Below are positions 21,719 through 32,754 of a DNA stretch of 64,000 bases, in pieces. Origin of the DNA: Paraspadella gotoi (Eukaryota > Chaetognatha); assembly GCA_051294375.1 (NCBI GenBank), contig CM119263.1, positions 1,554,535-1,618,534 of the forward strand, written 5' to 3'. A program made the position numbers and the translations under genes. Every line of letters begins with the position of its first letter. Within the stretch, counting starts at the first letter, position 1. The notes beneath the pieces were generated by a model that made no database searches, had not been told where the DNA came from, and was given only the letters and a program-made list of their open reading frames with translations.

Positions 21719-22010
21719 GAGTACAATATAGTATTCCCCGATCTAATACTTAAGGGAGTGGTCTTTTCATACAATTGAAACATTCTTTGAAATATTATAC
21801 CACTTCATTGATAGGGAAGCCAGGTTCACTGGGAGTGAATAAATGAGACTGTGAAAGAGTCTTGATTGAAAGCTTGCAGAAACCTGCTATGTTATTATCT
21901 TGTAAGTGTGATGGAGGCCTTAAACCACCAAAGCCTGTCCAAAGTCAGGGACAAGATAGCTTATTTATTAAATGAATGGATAATTTTTATATTGGTTGTA
22001 CCAATTTCAT
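21719..22010 (+). repeat. SINE-like element B, full-length copy
   Basis: The most complete copy, about 292 bases, from GAGTACAATATAGTATTCCC to TTGTACCAATTTCAT. Internal landmarks are CATTCTTTGAAATATTATAC, GGAAGCCAGGTTCACTGGGA, GATGGAGGCCTTAAACCACC and CAGGGACAAGATAGC. The ends are not inverted repeats of each other, which favours a SINE over a DNA transposon. I see no convincing tRNA head. Confidence 0.85.
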
Positions 22011-22743
22011 AATAATAAAATGAACGAATGACTTGAGGAATGATTGAATAAATATCTTTCTGAAATATATATAAATATATATATATATATACATATAAAT
22101 GTTTGCTCTATTCTGACTTTTAATTGTTTATTTCTTTTTTTCTTTTTCTCCTTCATCCTTTTCAACAACTTTCTTCGAAAAAAGGTAAGAGGAAAAAAAA
22201 GATTTTTTATTCTCGAAACCAAAAAGAAATCGATTGTTGTTATTGTTATTGTTGTTTTTGTTGTTTTAAACCAAAAAAATCTTTTTCCAGAAATAAGGAA
22301 AACAATTTTAACCAAAACTTTCACAACAAATAATAAGATGTTTTCTTTTTCTTTTTTGCCGCAAAAAAAATAAAATTAAAAAATTCGGTTTCGACTTTTA
22401 AAGTTTAATTTTTTTTTCTCTTTTTTCTGTGTTACTCTATTTCTTTTATTTTTTCATTTGTGTTTTCAACAAAGTAACGCAGTTTTCTTCTATTATCTTC
22501 TTTGTTGTTGTCGTCGTCGTCGTCGTCGTCGTCATACTTTTGACTATCAAATAAATACACTTTTTGTCGATTTCCAATTTTATTCCAAATTTTTTTTTTA
22601 TAATAAAATTTTAGTTTTTTCCACTGAAAAACAAAAATCCTTTCCAATCTGGAAACTGAGTCATTTCAATTTAGTCTCAATTGTTTTTTCTTTAAACAAA
22701 ACAATAAAATCGTTTTCTCTCACCGCAAGACGTCTCTCTTTCT
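22011..22743. other. AT-rich DNA with (GTC)n
   Basis: AT-rich with short ATAT and TTGTTA runs and a GTC run at 22509..22532. No supported gene. Confidence 0.65.
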
Positions 22744-23195
22744 NNNNNNNNNNNNNNNNNNNNNNNNNNNNNNNNNNNNNNNNNNNNNNNNNNNNNNNNN
22801 NNNNNNNNNNNNNNNNNNNNNNNNNNNNNNNNNNNNNNNNNNNNNNNNNNNNNNNNNNNNNNNNNNNNNNNNNNNNNNNNNNNNNNNNNNNNNNNNNNNN
22901 NNNNNNNNNNNNNNNNNNNNNNNNNNNNNNNNNNGATTTTTTTTTTGGTTGAGTTTCGCTTTCGATCAAACAAAACTGAAAGAGGCAACGACGACGACGA
23001 CGACGACAATGAAAACGACGACAAAGGAAAAGACGACGACGACGACAAAGGCAACGACGACGACGACAATGAAAAGGAGGAGGAAGAAGAAGATGATATA
23101 GAAGACGACGACGACGACGACGACGTAAACAGCGAACAAAGGATCGGAAATCAAAAAGCGACGAAGACGAAAAAATCGGAAAATGATAAAAGGGC

Positions 23196-23234
<39 letters not shown>

Positions 23235-23856
23235 NNNNNNNNNNNNNNNNNNNNNNNNNNNNNNNNNNNNNNNNNNNNNNNNNNNNNNNNNNNNNNNNNN
23301 NNNNNNNNNNNNNNNNNNNNNNNNNNNNNNNNNNNNNNNNNNNNNNNNNNNNNNNNNNNNNNNNNNNNNNNNNNNNNNNNNNNNNNNNNNNNNNNNNNNN
23401 NNNNNNNNNNNNNNNNNNNNNNNNNNNNNNNNNNNNNNNNNNNNNNNNNNNNNNNNNNNNNNNNNNNNNNNNNNNNNNNNNNNNNNNNNNNNNNNNNNNN
23501 NNNNNNNNNNNNNNNNNNNNNNNNNNNNNNNNNNNNNNNNNNNNNNNNNNNNNNNNNNNNNNNNNNNNNNNNNNNNNNNNNNNNNNNNNNNNNNNNNNNN
23601 NNNNNNNNNNNNNNNNNNNNNNNNNNNNNNNNNNNNNNNNNNNNNNNNNNNNNNNNNNNNNNNNNNNNNNNNNNNNNNNNNNNNNNNNNNNNNNNNNNNN
23701 NNNNNNNNNNNNNNNNNNNNNNNNNNNNNNNNNNNNNNNNNNNNNNNNNNNNNNNNNNNNNNNNNNNNNNNNNNNNNNNNNNNNNNNNNNNNNNNNNNNN
23801 NNNNNNNNNNNNNNNNNNNNNNNNNNNNNNNNNNNNNNNNNNNNNNNNNNNNNNNN
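22744..23856. other. Two gaps flanking degenerate (ACG)n DNA
   Basis: Gaps 22744..22934 and 23235..23856. Between them, 22986..23234 is a degenerate ACG/GAC repeat (with GAA and GAT variants) whose frame reads as runs of Asp/Glu. I treat it as repeat, not as an acidic protein. Confidence 0.8.
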
Positions 23857-24289
23857 GCATTTACATATTTAAAATTCGTGCGGAAGTTCGACGGAGGAAA
23901 AAAGTAGAAAGGATTTGCATAATATCAAATCGCAATTTGGGAATTTCGAAGAAAAAAATATTCAAGAAATTAAAAAAAAATCCAAAACAAGTTTAAAAGA
24001 ATGCAGAGAGAAATTAAAAAGTTTTTATAATTATAAATCTGATATTTGTAAAGTTGGTGAAAGTTAAATTTTATAACGAGGCCCATTTTTTTTGGGTTTA
24101 CATCATTTGACTCATTAGTTAAAAAAAAGTAAACACAACAATCCATAATGTGAAAAGAAATATTTAGCCTTGACTCCTTGCGTATCCAAGTCAATAGTCA
24201 ACCCTTAACGCGAAAACCGAATTTCTTTTTTTGGGCCTTAAAAGGTTTTTAAGGCACAAGAAAGAATCCGTAACGAGAGTGGCAACGCC
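23857..24289. other. AT-rich intergenic DNA, nothing recognised
   Basis: No supported gene or shared repeat. Confidence 0.6.
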
Positions 24290-24854
24290 AACGAAGTCGA
24301 CCTCGATAATGACGACGACGATAATGACGACGATAACGACGACGATAACGACGACGATAACGACGACGAGGCCGACGTTTTTGACAAAAATGACGACATG
24401 GTGGCGACGATGATGACAATGACAAACATGATGACGACCTAGTAAACGACTATGTAGTACAACAACAGAGACGATGACGACGACGATGAAGACGACGACG
24501 ATGACGAAAATAAAAACGATAACGATGACGACGGTTATGAAAATGGAGACAAGACGAAGACTAAGACAATGATTTGGACGGCGATGACGATGACTACGAC
24601 GATGACAACGACGCCGACAGCGACGACGATGACGCCGACAGCGACCATGATAACGACCTCTGCCCCCAGGCGAAAACCTTGAGAGCGAAAAATCTCGATC
24701 GTCGACTGAANNNNNNNNNNNNNNNNNNNNNNNNNNNNNNNNNNNNNNNNNNNNNNNNNNNNNNNNNNNNNNNNNNNNNNNNNNNNNNNNNNNNNNNNNN
24801 NNNNNNNNNNNNNNNNNNNNNNNNNNNNNNNNNNNNNNNNNNNNNNNNNNNNNN
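24290..24854. repeat. Degenerate GACGAT/GACAAC repeat, then gap
   Basis: 24290..24660 is built from GACGATAAC, GACGAC and GATGACAAT words. The gap 24711..24854 follows. All six frames look repeat-driven. Confidence 0.85.
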
Positions 24855-25193
24855 TAGAGAGAAGGGAAAACCATTGCCAAAGGAAAATCAATTAGTTAAT
24901 AATAATATAATTATATTTTTATTCCTTTGTATTTTTTTTTTCGTCACAATGCAACCGAGGGTCGGAAAGACAACCTTCCTGACTACAAGCGTAAATCAGA
25001 TAAAATGTCTCGCTCTCATCACACGATCCCGTTGTGTAACGCATGAGGCGGAAAAGGAAACTGCCTGATAAAGAAACGAGACTGAAAAAAACACCAGTGA
25101 ACAACGCAACTGGAAAAGACAACTGCAATTTGCTTCGCTGACGATGCTAACAGTAATAAATTTGCGGCAGAACGAAGACGTCACTCAACGACT

Positions 25194-25231
<38 letters not shown>

Positions 25232-25949
25232 CAATCAGGCGGAGGGACGTTCAATCAGGCGGAGAAAAGACAGACAAGAGCGAATCAATTTGTGGAGGAA
25301 AAAAGGAGAAAAGAAGAGAAGAGGAAAGAAAAGAGAATAAATCACTGAAAAAAGTGAATAGAAAGGTGTGTGAATCACTGAATCACTGAAATAGAGAATG
25401 GAAAGGTATGTGAATGACGTCGGTAGAGAATGGGCAAGTGAATTAATCACTGAAAATCACTGAAGAAAAGAATATAAAGTTGAATGTTTCACTGGTGAAG
25501 AAGAAGAAAAAGTGAATGAATCACTGAAAAAAAATTTAGAGATGAATAAATCGATAAGGATAAAATGAGAATGAAAAAAAAATTTTAAAAAAACCTAAGG
25601 TGTAATGTATGGATAGCGATAAAATTAAAATAATTCTAAAACTAAAGAAAGAAAATAAAGAAAGAAAAAGGTAGAGAAAAATTAAACTAAAGGAAACTTA
25701 AGTATGAAACAAATAACTGAATCGTTTAAATAAACAAACATAATTATGACGCAAATTGAGTTGCTTTGGTGACGCGTCATGACATCTTATCTGCAGCCAA
25801 AATAATTGACAAAAAAAGTCGATCAAATATCAAGCATGTTTCACGGACAAAAGTTGCAAATGTTCACCAATGGGGACATCTGTCAACAAACGCGCGATTT
25901 TATGCTGATTCGCAAAATTAATTAACGTATTCTGTCTCTCTCTCTCTCT
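24855..25949. other. Unique A-rich DNA with (ACG)n
   Basis: ACG run at 25193..25230 (about 12 units). From 25290 it is A/G-rich, with GAATCACTGAA repeated irregularly between 25370 and 25530. No supported gene. Confidence 0.65.
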
Positions 25950-26115
25950 NNNNNNNNNNNNNNNNNNNNNNNNNNNNNNNNNNNNNNNNNNNNNNNNNNN
26001 NNNNNNNNNNNNNNNNNNNNNNNNNNNNNNNNNNNNNNNNNNNNNNNNNNNNNNNNNNNNNNNNNNNNNNNNNNNNNNNNNNNNNNNNNNNNNNNNNNNN
26101 NNNNNNNNNNNNNNN
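25950..26115. other. Assembly gap inside a CT run
   Basis: Unknown bases with CT dinucleotide runs on both sides, so the gap probably hides a longer CT microsatellite. Confidence 0.95.
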
Positions 26116-26143
26116 TCTCTCTCTCTCTCTCGGGTCTTCCCGA

Positions 26144-26151
26144 TCACGTGA
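26144..26151. promoter_or_regulatory. Extended E-box TCACGTGACC
   Basis: Palindromic TCACGTGA inside GATCACGTGACC. One of six in the window, all followed by YC. It resembles USF/MITF/TFEB-type sites. Confidence 0.4.
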
Positions 26152-26349
26152 CCTCGCGCGTTTTGTTTGTCTCTCGGATCGAATTCGTTGCGTAAACAAA
26201 TGGATAAGAAAAAGAAAGAGAGGAATTAGAAGAAGGAGAAATAATAAAGAGAAGAAAAAAAGGGAAAAATAAAAAGAAGAAGAAAAGGGAAAAATATAAA
26301 GAAGAAGAAAAGAGAAAAATAAAAAGAAGAAGAAAACAGAAGAATAACA

Positions 26350-26670
26350 AGAACGGTAGTTCAAATGTGTTGCGCCGCAGTGACTGACTTATCACGTGTA
26401 TTTCTCATAACATGACGTGACATGATGTGACAGGACGTGATATGACATGACTACAATAACTTTTTTTGCCCGTGTACATGTATTTATGACACACACTGCA
26501 TAGGAAATCGTTTTTGTTCTTTATAGTTTTCATGATTTCCTGAAGGCGGCGCGAGCAGTCCCTTATATTTGACATTTTTAACGTAAGTGGGACAGACATA
26601 CCGATCGACAGACCGACCGAAAAGTGACCTATAGAGTTGCTTCGCGAGTACTCGCGGCGCTACTAAAAAC
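26350..26670 (+). repeat. Dispersed element C, copy 1
   Basis: Shares with 52463..52785 a head (GAACGGTAGTTC, AATGTGT, GCGCCG), a middle (CACACACTGCAT, GGAAATCG) and a tail (ATTTTTAACGTAAGTGGGAC, GACCGACC). Near the end is a perfect 14-bp palindrome CGCGAGTACTCGCG at 26643..26656. An A/G-rich AAG-type tract precedes both copies. The middle has diverged. Class unknown. Confidence 0.7.
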
Positions 26671-26683
26671 ATATAACATTAAA

Positions 26684-26848
26684 TAAACGAGACTGTGAAA
26701 GAGTCTTGATTGAAAGCTGGCAGAGACCTTCCATGTTATTATCTGTAAAGTATGATGGAGGCATTAAACCACCATAGCATGTCAAAATTTTGTGGAAAGA
26801 TAGCTTATTTATTTAATGAATGGATAATTTTTATGTTGGTTGTAACAG
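26684..26848 (+). repeat. SINE-like element B, 5'-truncated copy
   Basis: Starts in AAATAAACGAGACTGTGAAA and runs through GTCTTGATTGAAAGCTGGCA to the tail, ending TTGGTTGTAAC. It lies just after element C. Confidence 0.75.
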
Positions 26849-26929
26849 GAGAAAAAGTAAAAAAAGTAAAAAAAATAAATAAAACTAAGAAATATTAGAG
26901 AAAAGTCTCGTACTCAACATTGATAAAGA

Positions 26930-27233
26930 CGACAACGACAACAACGACAACAACGACAACAACGACGACAACGACAACAGCAACCAGGACCAGTCAACCG
27001 AATCGAGAGAAAACAGTCAAGTTGTTTTGAGAGTCATCTTTCTATTTTTCTTTCTGTTTTTCTTTCTCTCTGAACTTTTTTCCTTCGCTTCTTTTTCTTT
27101 CTTATTCTTTCTTTTCGATCCACTGACTTTTATCTTATATTCACGAATCGTTCCTTTTTTCACGTTTTTATTTTATTTTATTTTTTTACAAAAAGTTAAA
27201 TCTTCATCATTATTGTCGTCGTCNNNNNNNNNN
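26930..27233. other. (ACAACG)n, T-rich DNA and a 10-base gap
   Basis: Degenerate ACAACG repeat at 26930..26985, T/C-rich unique DNA, then a 10-base gap (27224..27233) inside a GTC run. Confidence 0.8.
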
Positions 27234-27267
27234 TCGTCGTCGTCATCGGTGGTCGTCACTGTGGTCG

Positions 27268-27275
27268 TCACGTGA
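27268..27275. promoter_or_regulatory. Extended E-box TCACGTGATCC
   Basis: Palindromic TCACGTGA followed by TCC. The same 11-base word occurs at 32065 and 52030. Confidence 0.35.
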
Positions 27276-27339
27276 TCCTTCACCGCGTAATGTGGTCGTT
27301 TTGGTCGTCGTCGACGTCATCGTCAGCGACTGACCATTT

Positions 27340-28012
27340 CTTCTCATTATCTTCTTCCTCCTCCTCCTGCTCCTCCTCCTCCTCTTCCTCCTCTTGATCT
27401 CCCCCTCGTTAACAAGGGCCGTTTTATGGCCTCAACCGCTTCGCCGGTCGCTTCGATTGGGAAGAAGGAAAAAAAAAGGGAGAAAAAAAAGTAAAAGAAA
27501 GAGAAAGGAAAAGGAAGAGAAGGGAGAGAAAAGAAAGTGAAAGGAAACAAAGAAAAAAATAAAACAAAGAAAGAAAAAAGAAAATGAAGTGAAACTAAAA
27601 AATTAAGGAAACAAAATAAATAAAAATTAAGGAAACCTTAAATAAAAGGAAATTAAATATAAGGAAAGGAAGGAGAAAGGACGCGAGATGCATCCTCATT
27701 TTAAAGGCCAACCTCCTTTGCCCCATTTGCCACTTTTGCCCTCCATCCTCTCTTCGCCCGTTTTTTACTTCCTCCTCCTCCTCTTCCTCCTCTTCCTTCT
27801 CCTTTCTCCCTGATCGTCGCGACAACCGATAAAATGCCCACTTCGTTTTGCACTCCCTCTCTCCCTCTCCTCCTTCCCTCTCTCCTCCTAACCTCTTCTC
27901 TTCTCGTGACCTCTCTCTGCTCTCTCTCTCTCTCTTCTCTCTTAAATAAGATTAGATAGTATTTCTGGTCTCTGGAGGCTCCTTTTATTAAAACTCGCCC
28001 ATAACCAATTCT

Positions 28013-28013
<1 letters not shown>
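27340..28013. other. Intergenic DNA with TCC and GA-rich tracts
   Basis: TCC-rich stretches at 27355..27395 and 27770..27810, and A/G-rich DNA at 27460..27680. No supported gene. Confidence 0.6.

Positions 28014-28073
<60 letters not shown>
28014..28073. repeat. (CT)n microsatellite
   Basis: Uninterrupted CT run of 30 units. Confidence 0.97.
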
Positions 28074-28085
<12 letters not shown>

Positions 28086-28215
28086 CCTCCCGTCTCCTAC
28101 CCCCTCTCGAGCATCCAATTACTTTTTGAAATTGACCCCATCGTCGAATGAGGGGCCAGGCATTCTCCCCGAGAGGGCCAGCGGGGCGGGCAGCGCTGAG
28201 GGGAGATCCAAATGT

Positions 28216-28228
28216 TGACCTTTGACCT
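28216..28228 (-). promoter_or_regulatory. Perfect DR1 nuclear-receptor-type motif
   Basis: TGACCTTTGACCT, the reverse complement of AGGTCAAAGGTCA. This is two AGGTCA half sites with one base between, the textbook site for RXR heterodimers and HNF4. Confidence 0.4.
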
Positions 28229-28236
28229 CGATTGCA

Positions 28237-28320
28237 GGTGAACATGTGGAAAGACGATGAAATTCCTTTGTCCGGAAGAATAAAGACGGCTTCCGGAGCC
28301 GAGGGAGGGAGAGCTCATTG
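28237..28320 (+). CDS. Weak candidate last exon, unrecognised
   Basis: After the acceptor-like GATTGCAG, a frame reads VNMWKDDEIPLSGRIKTASG and ends GGRAH at TGA (28318). It follows a GC-rich stretch and the DR1 motif. It is short, I do not recognise it, and no partner exon was found. It may be chance. Confidence 0.15.
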
Positions 28321-28905
28321 ATTAATTTTTTTAGTTGGTTGAATAAAGTATTAATTAAAGAGCTTTTTAACGCTTATTTTATCAAGAATGTTTCCTTTAA
28401 AATTTATTTTATTTATTTGTTCATTGTTTAAAACGTTAAAGAAGCTCAGCGTTTATTTTTGTCCCCTCTTTACTAAATACTATTATTTTTTTTCCTTGGC
28501 TTTCATTTATTTTTTTTTTTCATTTAAAAAAAACCCTTCACTTCACTCGGAAACCTTTTTATTTGCAAATGAAAAATGAGAGAGAGAGAGAGAGAGAGAG
28601 ANNNNNNNNNNNNNNNNNNNNNNNNNGCGAGGACGAGCTTCCATTGATTAATTTTTTTTAGTTGGTTGAATAAAGTATTAATTAAAGAGCTTTTAACGCT
28701 TATTTTTTTCAAAGAATGTTTCTTTAAAATTATTTTATTTATTGTTCATTGTTTAAAACGTTAAAGAAGCTCAGCGTTTATTTTTGTCCCCTCTTTACTA
28801 AAAATACTATTATTTTTTTCCTTGGCTTTCATTTATTTTTTTTTTTTCATTTTAAAAAAAACCCTTTCACTTCACTCGGAAACCTTTTTATTTTGAAATG
28901 ACAAT
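28314..28905. repeat. Direct duplication across a 25-base gap
   Basis: 28324..28580 and 28645..28905 are nearly the same sequence (landmarks GTTGGTTGAATAAAGTATTA, AAGCTCAGCGTTTATTTTTG, TCACTTCACTCGGAAACC). Each copy leads into a GA run, and a 25-N gap (28602..28626) separates them. They differ mainly in homopolymer length, which points to failed overlap in assembly rather than a biological tandem. Confidence 0.85.
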
Positions 28906-29176
28906 ATGGAGAGAGAAGAGATGAGAGAGGAGGAGAGAAAGAAGAGAAGGGAGAGAAGAGAGAGAGAGAGAGAGAGAGATTTGAAGAATGGGATAGTTGA
29001 AGTGATTTCGAAGCCATCGCTGAATAGTTTTCAATCTTTCAATTGCGAAAGCGTAACGTATTTTTTCTTTGAAAATACAGTTACTTTTTAAAACTTTATA
29101 AACTTTGATGAAAAACACGACCGATTCTTCGGCTTTTAGTTTTTTTCCGGTTCTGCCCCTTGTTGGCAACGGAGAA

Positions 29177-29256
<80 letters not shown>

Positions 29257-29280
29257 AGAGAGACAGAGAGAGAGAGAGAA
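28906..29280. repeat. (GA)n cluster
   Basis: GA-rich runs at 28910..28978 and 29172..29280, with unique AT-rich DNA between. Confidence 0.93.
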
Positions 29281-29527
29281 TTATTTTGTTTTTATTTCAT
29301 TCTCAAGCCGTTTTCTCCTTCTCAACGTGTAGAGGACCACTATCCCGATGGATCTTCGCTCAGCAAAAAGAAAAGTTAAAAAAAAAAGAATTTTAATCTT
29401 TTTAACAAATTTTGCTTTGTTTCCAGCTTCTGACCCTCTTCAGTTACTGTACTGCTATGATTTCTCTCTTTTTTTATGCTGCTTCTTCCTGATTAGCAGT
29501 CCAGTCAAGAAGAAAGTCAAACAACCT
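29281..29527. other. Unique DNA, nothing recognised
   Basis: No supported gene. It separates the GA cluster from the next CT run. Confidence 0.5.
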
Positions 29528-29575
29528 CTCTTCTCTCTCTCTCTCTCTCTCTCTCTGTATCTCTCTCTTCTCTCT

Positions 29576-29634
<59 letters not shown>

Positions 29635-29637
29635 CCC
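29528..29637. repeat. (CT)n microsatellite
   Basis: CT run with several TT interruptions. Confidence 0.95.
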
Positions 29638-29697
29638 TCGCGTTCATTCAACCAGAAAACAGTGCGGGCTCCCGAATTGCTCGGGGCTTTCTTTCAG

Positions 29698-29776
29698 CTT
29701 CATGGTTACGAAACTGAGCGGAGAGCAGTTGTTGTCCATAGCGGGCCTCACAACGAGCGCTGCCTCACATCGCTAA
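29698..29776 (+). CDS. Weak candidate exon, unrecognised
   Basis: A CT-rich tract and CTTTCTTTCAG precede CTTCATGGTTACG. From ATG (29702) the frame reads MVTKLSGEQLLSIAGLTTSA and ends SHR at TAA (29774). The acceptor is good and the composition is protein-like, but 24 codons are too few to judge and I do not recognise it. Confidence 0.2.
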
Positions 29777-30189
29777 AGTGAGACGATTGTAAAGTGAAGA
29801 CGTGAAAACTGGAAGGGATTGTTGGCAACATGAGAAATGTCTCTTTGCTTAGTTTTGTTACACGGAGGTTGAATTGCTGACCCTTAGTAGTACCGTCACT
29901 GCTAATATTTCACCTTTAATACTTTTACTTTTCCATCGCCGGATATACCGCAGACAATCTCACTCACGTTTCTACCAAATACGTTCCTCACTCAATCCCG
30001 GTTCCTCACGCCCAACCACGGGTCCCTGCGCCCATCCCAGTCCTTCGCATTTACGCCACGGAAAAATTTTGGTGATTTGAGAAGATTTGATCTTGACTTG
30101 ATTCGTCTCTTTTGTTGACTGAAAAAGGAAGAGAGGAATTAAGGGGAGGAATAGAGCAAGGGAATTAGAAGGGGAAGAGGGGAAGGGAG
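29777..30189. other. Unique DNA, nothing recognised
   Basis: Moderate GC at 29990..30060, then A/G-rich DNA. No supported gene. Confidence 0.55.
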
Positions 30190-30472
30190 AAGAGGAGGAG
30201 GTTATGAGAGGGATTAGAGAATGGGGAAGGAGGAGAGGGGAAAAAGAGGGGAGGTTATGAAGAGTTAGAGAAAGGGAAGGGAGGAGAGGGAGGAAAAGAG
30301 GGGAGGTTATGAAGAGGGTTAGAGAAAGGGGAAGGGAGGAGAGGGAAAAGAGGGCGGGTTATGAAGAGGTTAGAGAAAGGGGAAGGGGAGAGGGGAAAAG
30401 AGGGGAGGTTATGAAAGAGGTAGAGAAAGGAAAGAGGGAAAAGAGGGGTTTATGAAGGTTAGAAAAGGGAGA
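30190..30472. repeat. Purine-rich minisatellite, ~50-bp unit
   Basis: Around six units built from GAGGGAAAAGAGGGGAGG and TTATGAAGAGGTTAGAGAAA, with many one-base length changes. Confidence 0.85.
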
Positions 30473-30615
30473 AAATTGATAATAAAGAAATGGGTAAAAA
30501 TGAATAAGCGGGGAGTGAAAAGTGGAGAAGTCTGATGAAGATATTGAAATACTTTTTTAACAAATCATCATAATTTTTTTTTATTTTTGATCATACATCT
30601 AATTCGAATTCACGA

Positions 30616-30732
30616 ATATAATAATTATCCATTTATATACAATAATTAAGTCGTATCTTGCCCCTGACTTCAGACATAGTTTAGGTGAGATTAAGGGCGT
30701 TCCATTACTAGGTATTACAAGATAATAACAGA
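30616..30732 (-). repeat. SINE-like element B, diverged minus copy
   Basis: The reverse complement keeps ATTATCTTGTAA, CTTAATCTCACC, AAGTCAGGGGCAAGATA and the AAATGGATAATT tail, with many changes elsewhere. Confidence 0.6.
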
Positions 30733-30734
30733 AA

Positions 30735-30805
30735 GACAAGACAAGACAAGACAAGACAAGACAAGACAAGACAAGACAAGACAAGACAAGACAAGACAAG
30801 ACAAA
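30735..30805. repeat. (AGACA)n pentanucleotide microsatellite
   Basis: About 14 GACAA units directly after the element B copy. Confidence 0.95.
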
Positions 30806-31013
30806 CAAGACAAGAAAAGCCCCACAAAGCTTTTAATATTTTTCATTTGTTTAAAACGCTAAAGGCTAATAAGCAATAAATTTAGTCAAAGAAATATACT
30901 TTTTCTCTCATACAGAAACCAATAGAAGAAGATCTGAAGGAGACAAAGCGAGTACGATAGAGAAGGAGAGAGCAAGAAAAGTTAAAGGAAAGGAGGAAGA
31001 AGGAAGAGTATGG

Positions 31014-31030
31014 AGCGGAGAGAGAGAGAC

Positions 31031-31080
<50 letters not shown>

Positions 31081-31081
31081 G

Positions 31082-31132
<51 letters not shown>

Positions 31133-31231
31133 GAAACGAGAGAGAGAGAGAGAGAGGGAGAGAGAATTTCATCTTATTTCTTGGTGGAGGCAATCAAGCG
31201 TTTTTCGGCCGCTGAATATTCGATTCTGGTG

Positions 31232-31281
<50 letters not shown>

Positions 31282-31287
31282 GATTTC

Positions 31288-31330
<43 letters not shown>
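31014..31330. repeat. (GA)n cluster
   Basis: Long GA runs with single-base breaks, separated by a unique stretch (31165..31230). Confidence 0.95.
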
Positions 31331-31499
31331 TAAATGGGTCCGAATAAGAAATGGAAATTTGGAAAGAGGTAGATTTATAGAAAAGAAAAGAGTAACGGAT
31401 AAATATGATAAATATGTCCTTAATTATTATGTCAATTATTGACTAAGTTTGTAAAAAGTAAAACTAGTAAGGTAATATATTCCCTTAAAACCCATTCTC

Positions 31500-31834
31500 C
31501 TTTTCTCCTTTTCTTCCTTTTCTCCATTTTCTCTTTCCTCCATTTTCTCATTTTTTTCCTTTTTCCCCTTTATTCCCTTTTTTTTCTCCTTTTCCTTTTT
31601 TTCTCATTTTCCTCCTTTTTCTTATTTTCCTCCTTTTCCTCATTTTTTCTTTTCCTCCTTTTCCTCTCCTTTCCTCCTTTTCCTCCTCTCGTCTTCCATC
31701 GTCGCTTTTTTCGTCTTCGTATTTTCATCGTCTTTCTCATCGTCGTCGTTTCGTGGTTCTCGTTGGATCGTCGTCGTCATTTTCGTCTTGAGGTCGTCGT
31801 AATGTTCGTCGTCGTCTTTATCCTCGTCTTGTGA

Positions 31835-31866
<32 letters not shown>

Positions 31867-31885
31867 TTTATCCTCGTCGTCGTCC
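31500..31885. repeat. Pyrimidine minisatellite and (GTC)n
   Basis: TTTTCCTCC/TTTTCTCC units at 31500..31687, then degenerate GTC repeats to about 31885, with a clean GTC run at 31836..31865. Confidence 0.9.
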
Positions 31886-32454
31886 TCGATTTCGTTGACT
31901 TTTATCGGACCAAAAAAAACAAAACAAAAAAAACCGCAGAGAAAAACAAACTTTATTTTAAGGAAAATATTTTATATATGTTTTAAAAGTGAATACATAT
32001 ATAAACATTATTTTTCAGAGAAACATTCAAAGGTTCTTTTGAGTTTCGATATAAAAGAAATGAATCACGTGATCCTTGACCTTCCTTCATTTTTCATCTC
32101 AACGAAAGCGACGCCGTTAGGGTCATTCATTATTTATTGTTCCCTTTGTTAATGTAGTTACTTCTCTATTTCTTTTCGATATTATCTCCCTCTCAACATA
32201 TCTAGAGTCACTTTCTCTCCCAGCCAAAATCTTTTCTTTCCTCCCATCCGTCTTCCTATTTCCTCCCTTCGCTCATTCACTTCCTCCTCCCGAATATCAA
32301 TCCTCCCTTTTATCATATTCAATTCTCCCTTTTATCATATTCAATCCTTCCATCATATTCAATCCTTCCTGATTGTCGTCTTTTCTCCGTTTTTTCGCTC
32401 TAAATAACTTGACCCTTGACCCGAGAGGATTCCCGACTTCCTTTCCTTTTCTTC
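31886..32454. other. Unique DNA with E-box and DR1-like motif
   Basis: No gene recognised. TCACGTGATCC occurs at 32065..32075. TGACCCTTGACCC at 32410..32422 is a DR1-like pair of GGGTCA half sites. Confidence 0.45.
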
Positions 32455-32590
32455 CTTCCGTTTCCTCCCTTTTCTTTTTCCGTTTCCTCCCTTTTATTTT
32501 TCCGCTTCCTCCCTTTTATTATTCCGCTTCCTCCCTTTTCTTTTTCCGTTTCCTATCTTTTCTTTTTATAGTTGCCTCCCTTTTCTTTTT
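32455..32590. repeat. Minisatellite, ~24-bp unit
   Basis: Tandem CCGTTTCCTCCCTTTTCTTTTT units, about five to six copies with C/T changes. Confidence 0.88.
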
Positions 32591-32754
32591 CTACCTCTTC
32601 CTCTTTCTTTCTCCTTTCTGCCTCTTATTTTTTATCGTCCGAACCGAGTGAAAACAAACAAATTTTCTTAAATTTAAAATAAAGTATTTTCAAATTTTTA
32701 ACTTAAACTCAACTGACCACCGGTTTAATCAATGATCTCGTGATCAAAATTCGC

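Noticed and set aside
22945-23907. Asp/Glu-rich 'acidic protein' frame
   Set aside because: Built from degenerate ACG/GAC repeats and unknown bases across a gap.
24191-24880. Val/Ile/Arg/His-rich frame on the minus strand
   Set aside because: Complement of the degenerate GACGAT repeat, and it crosses a gap.
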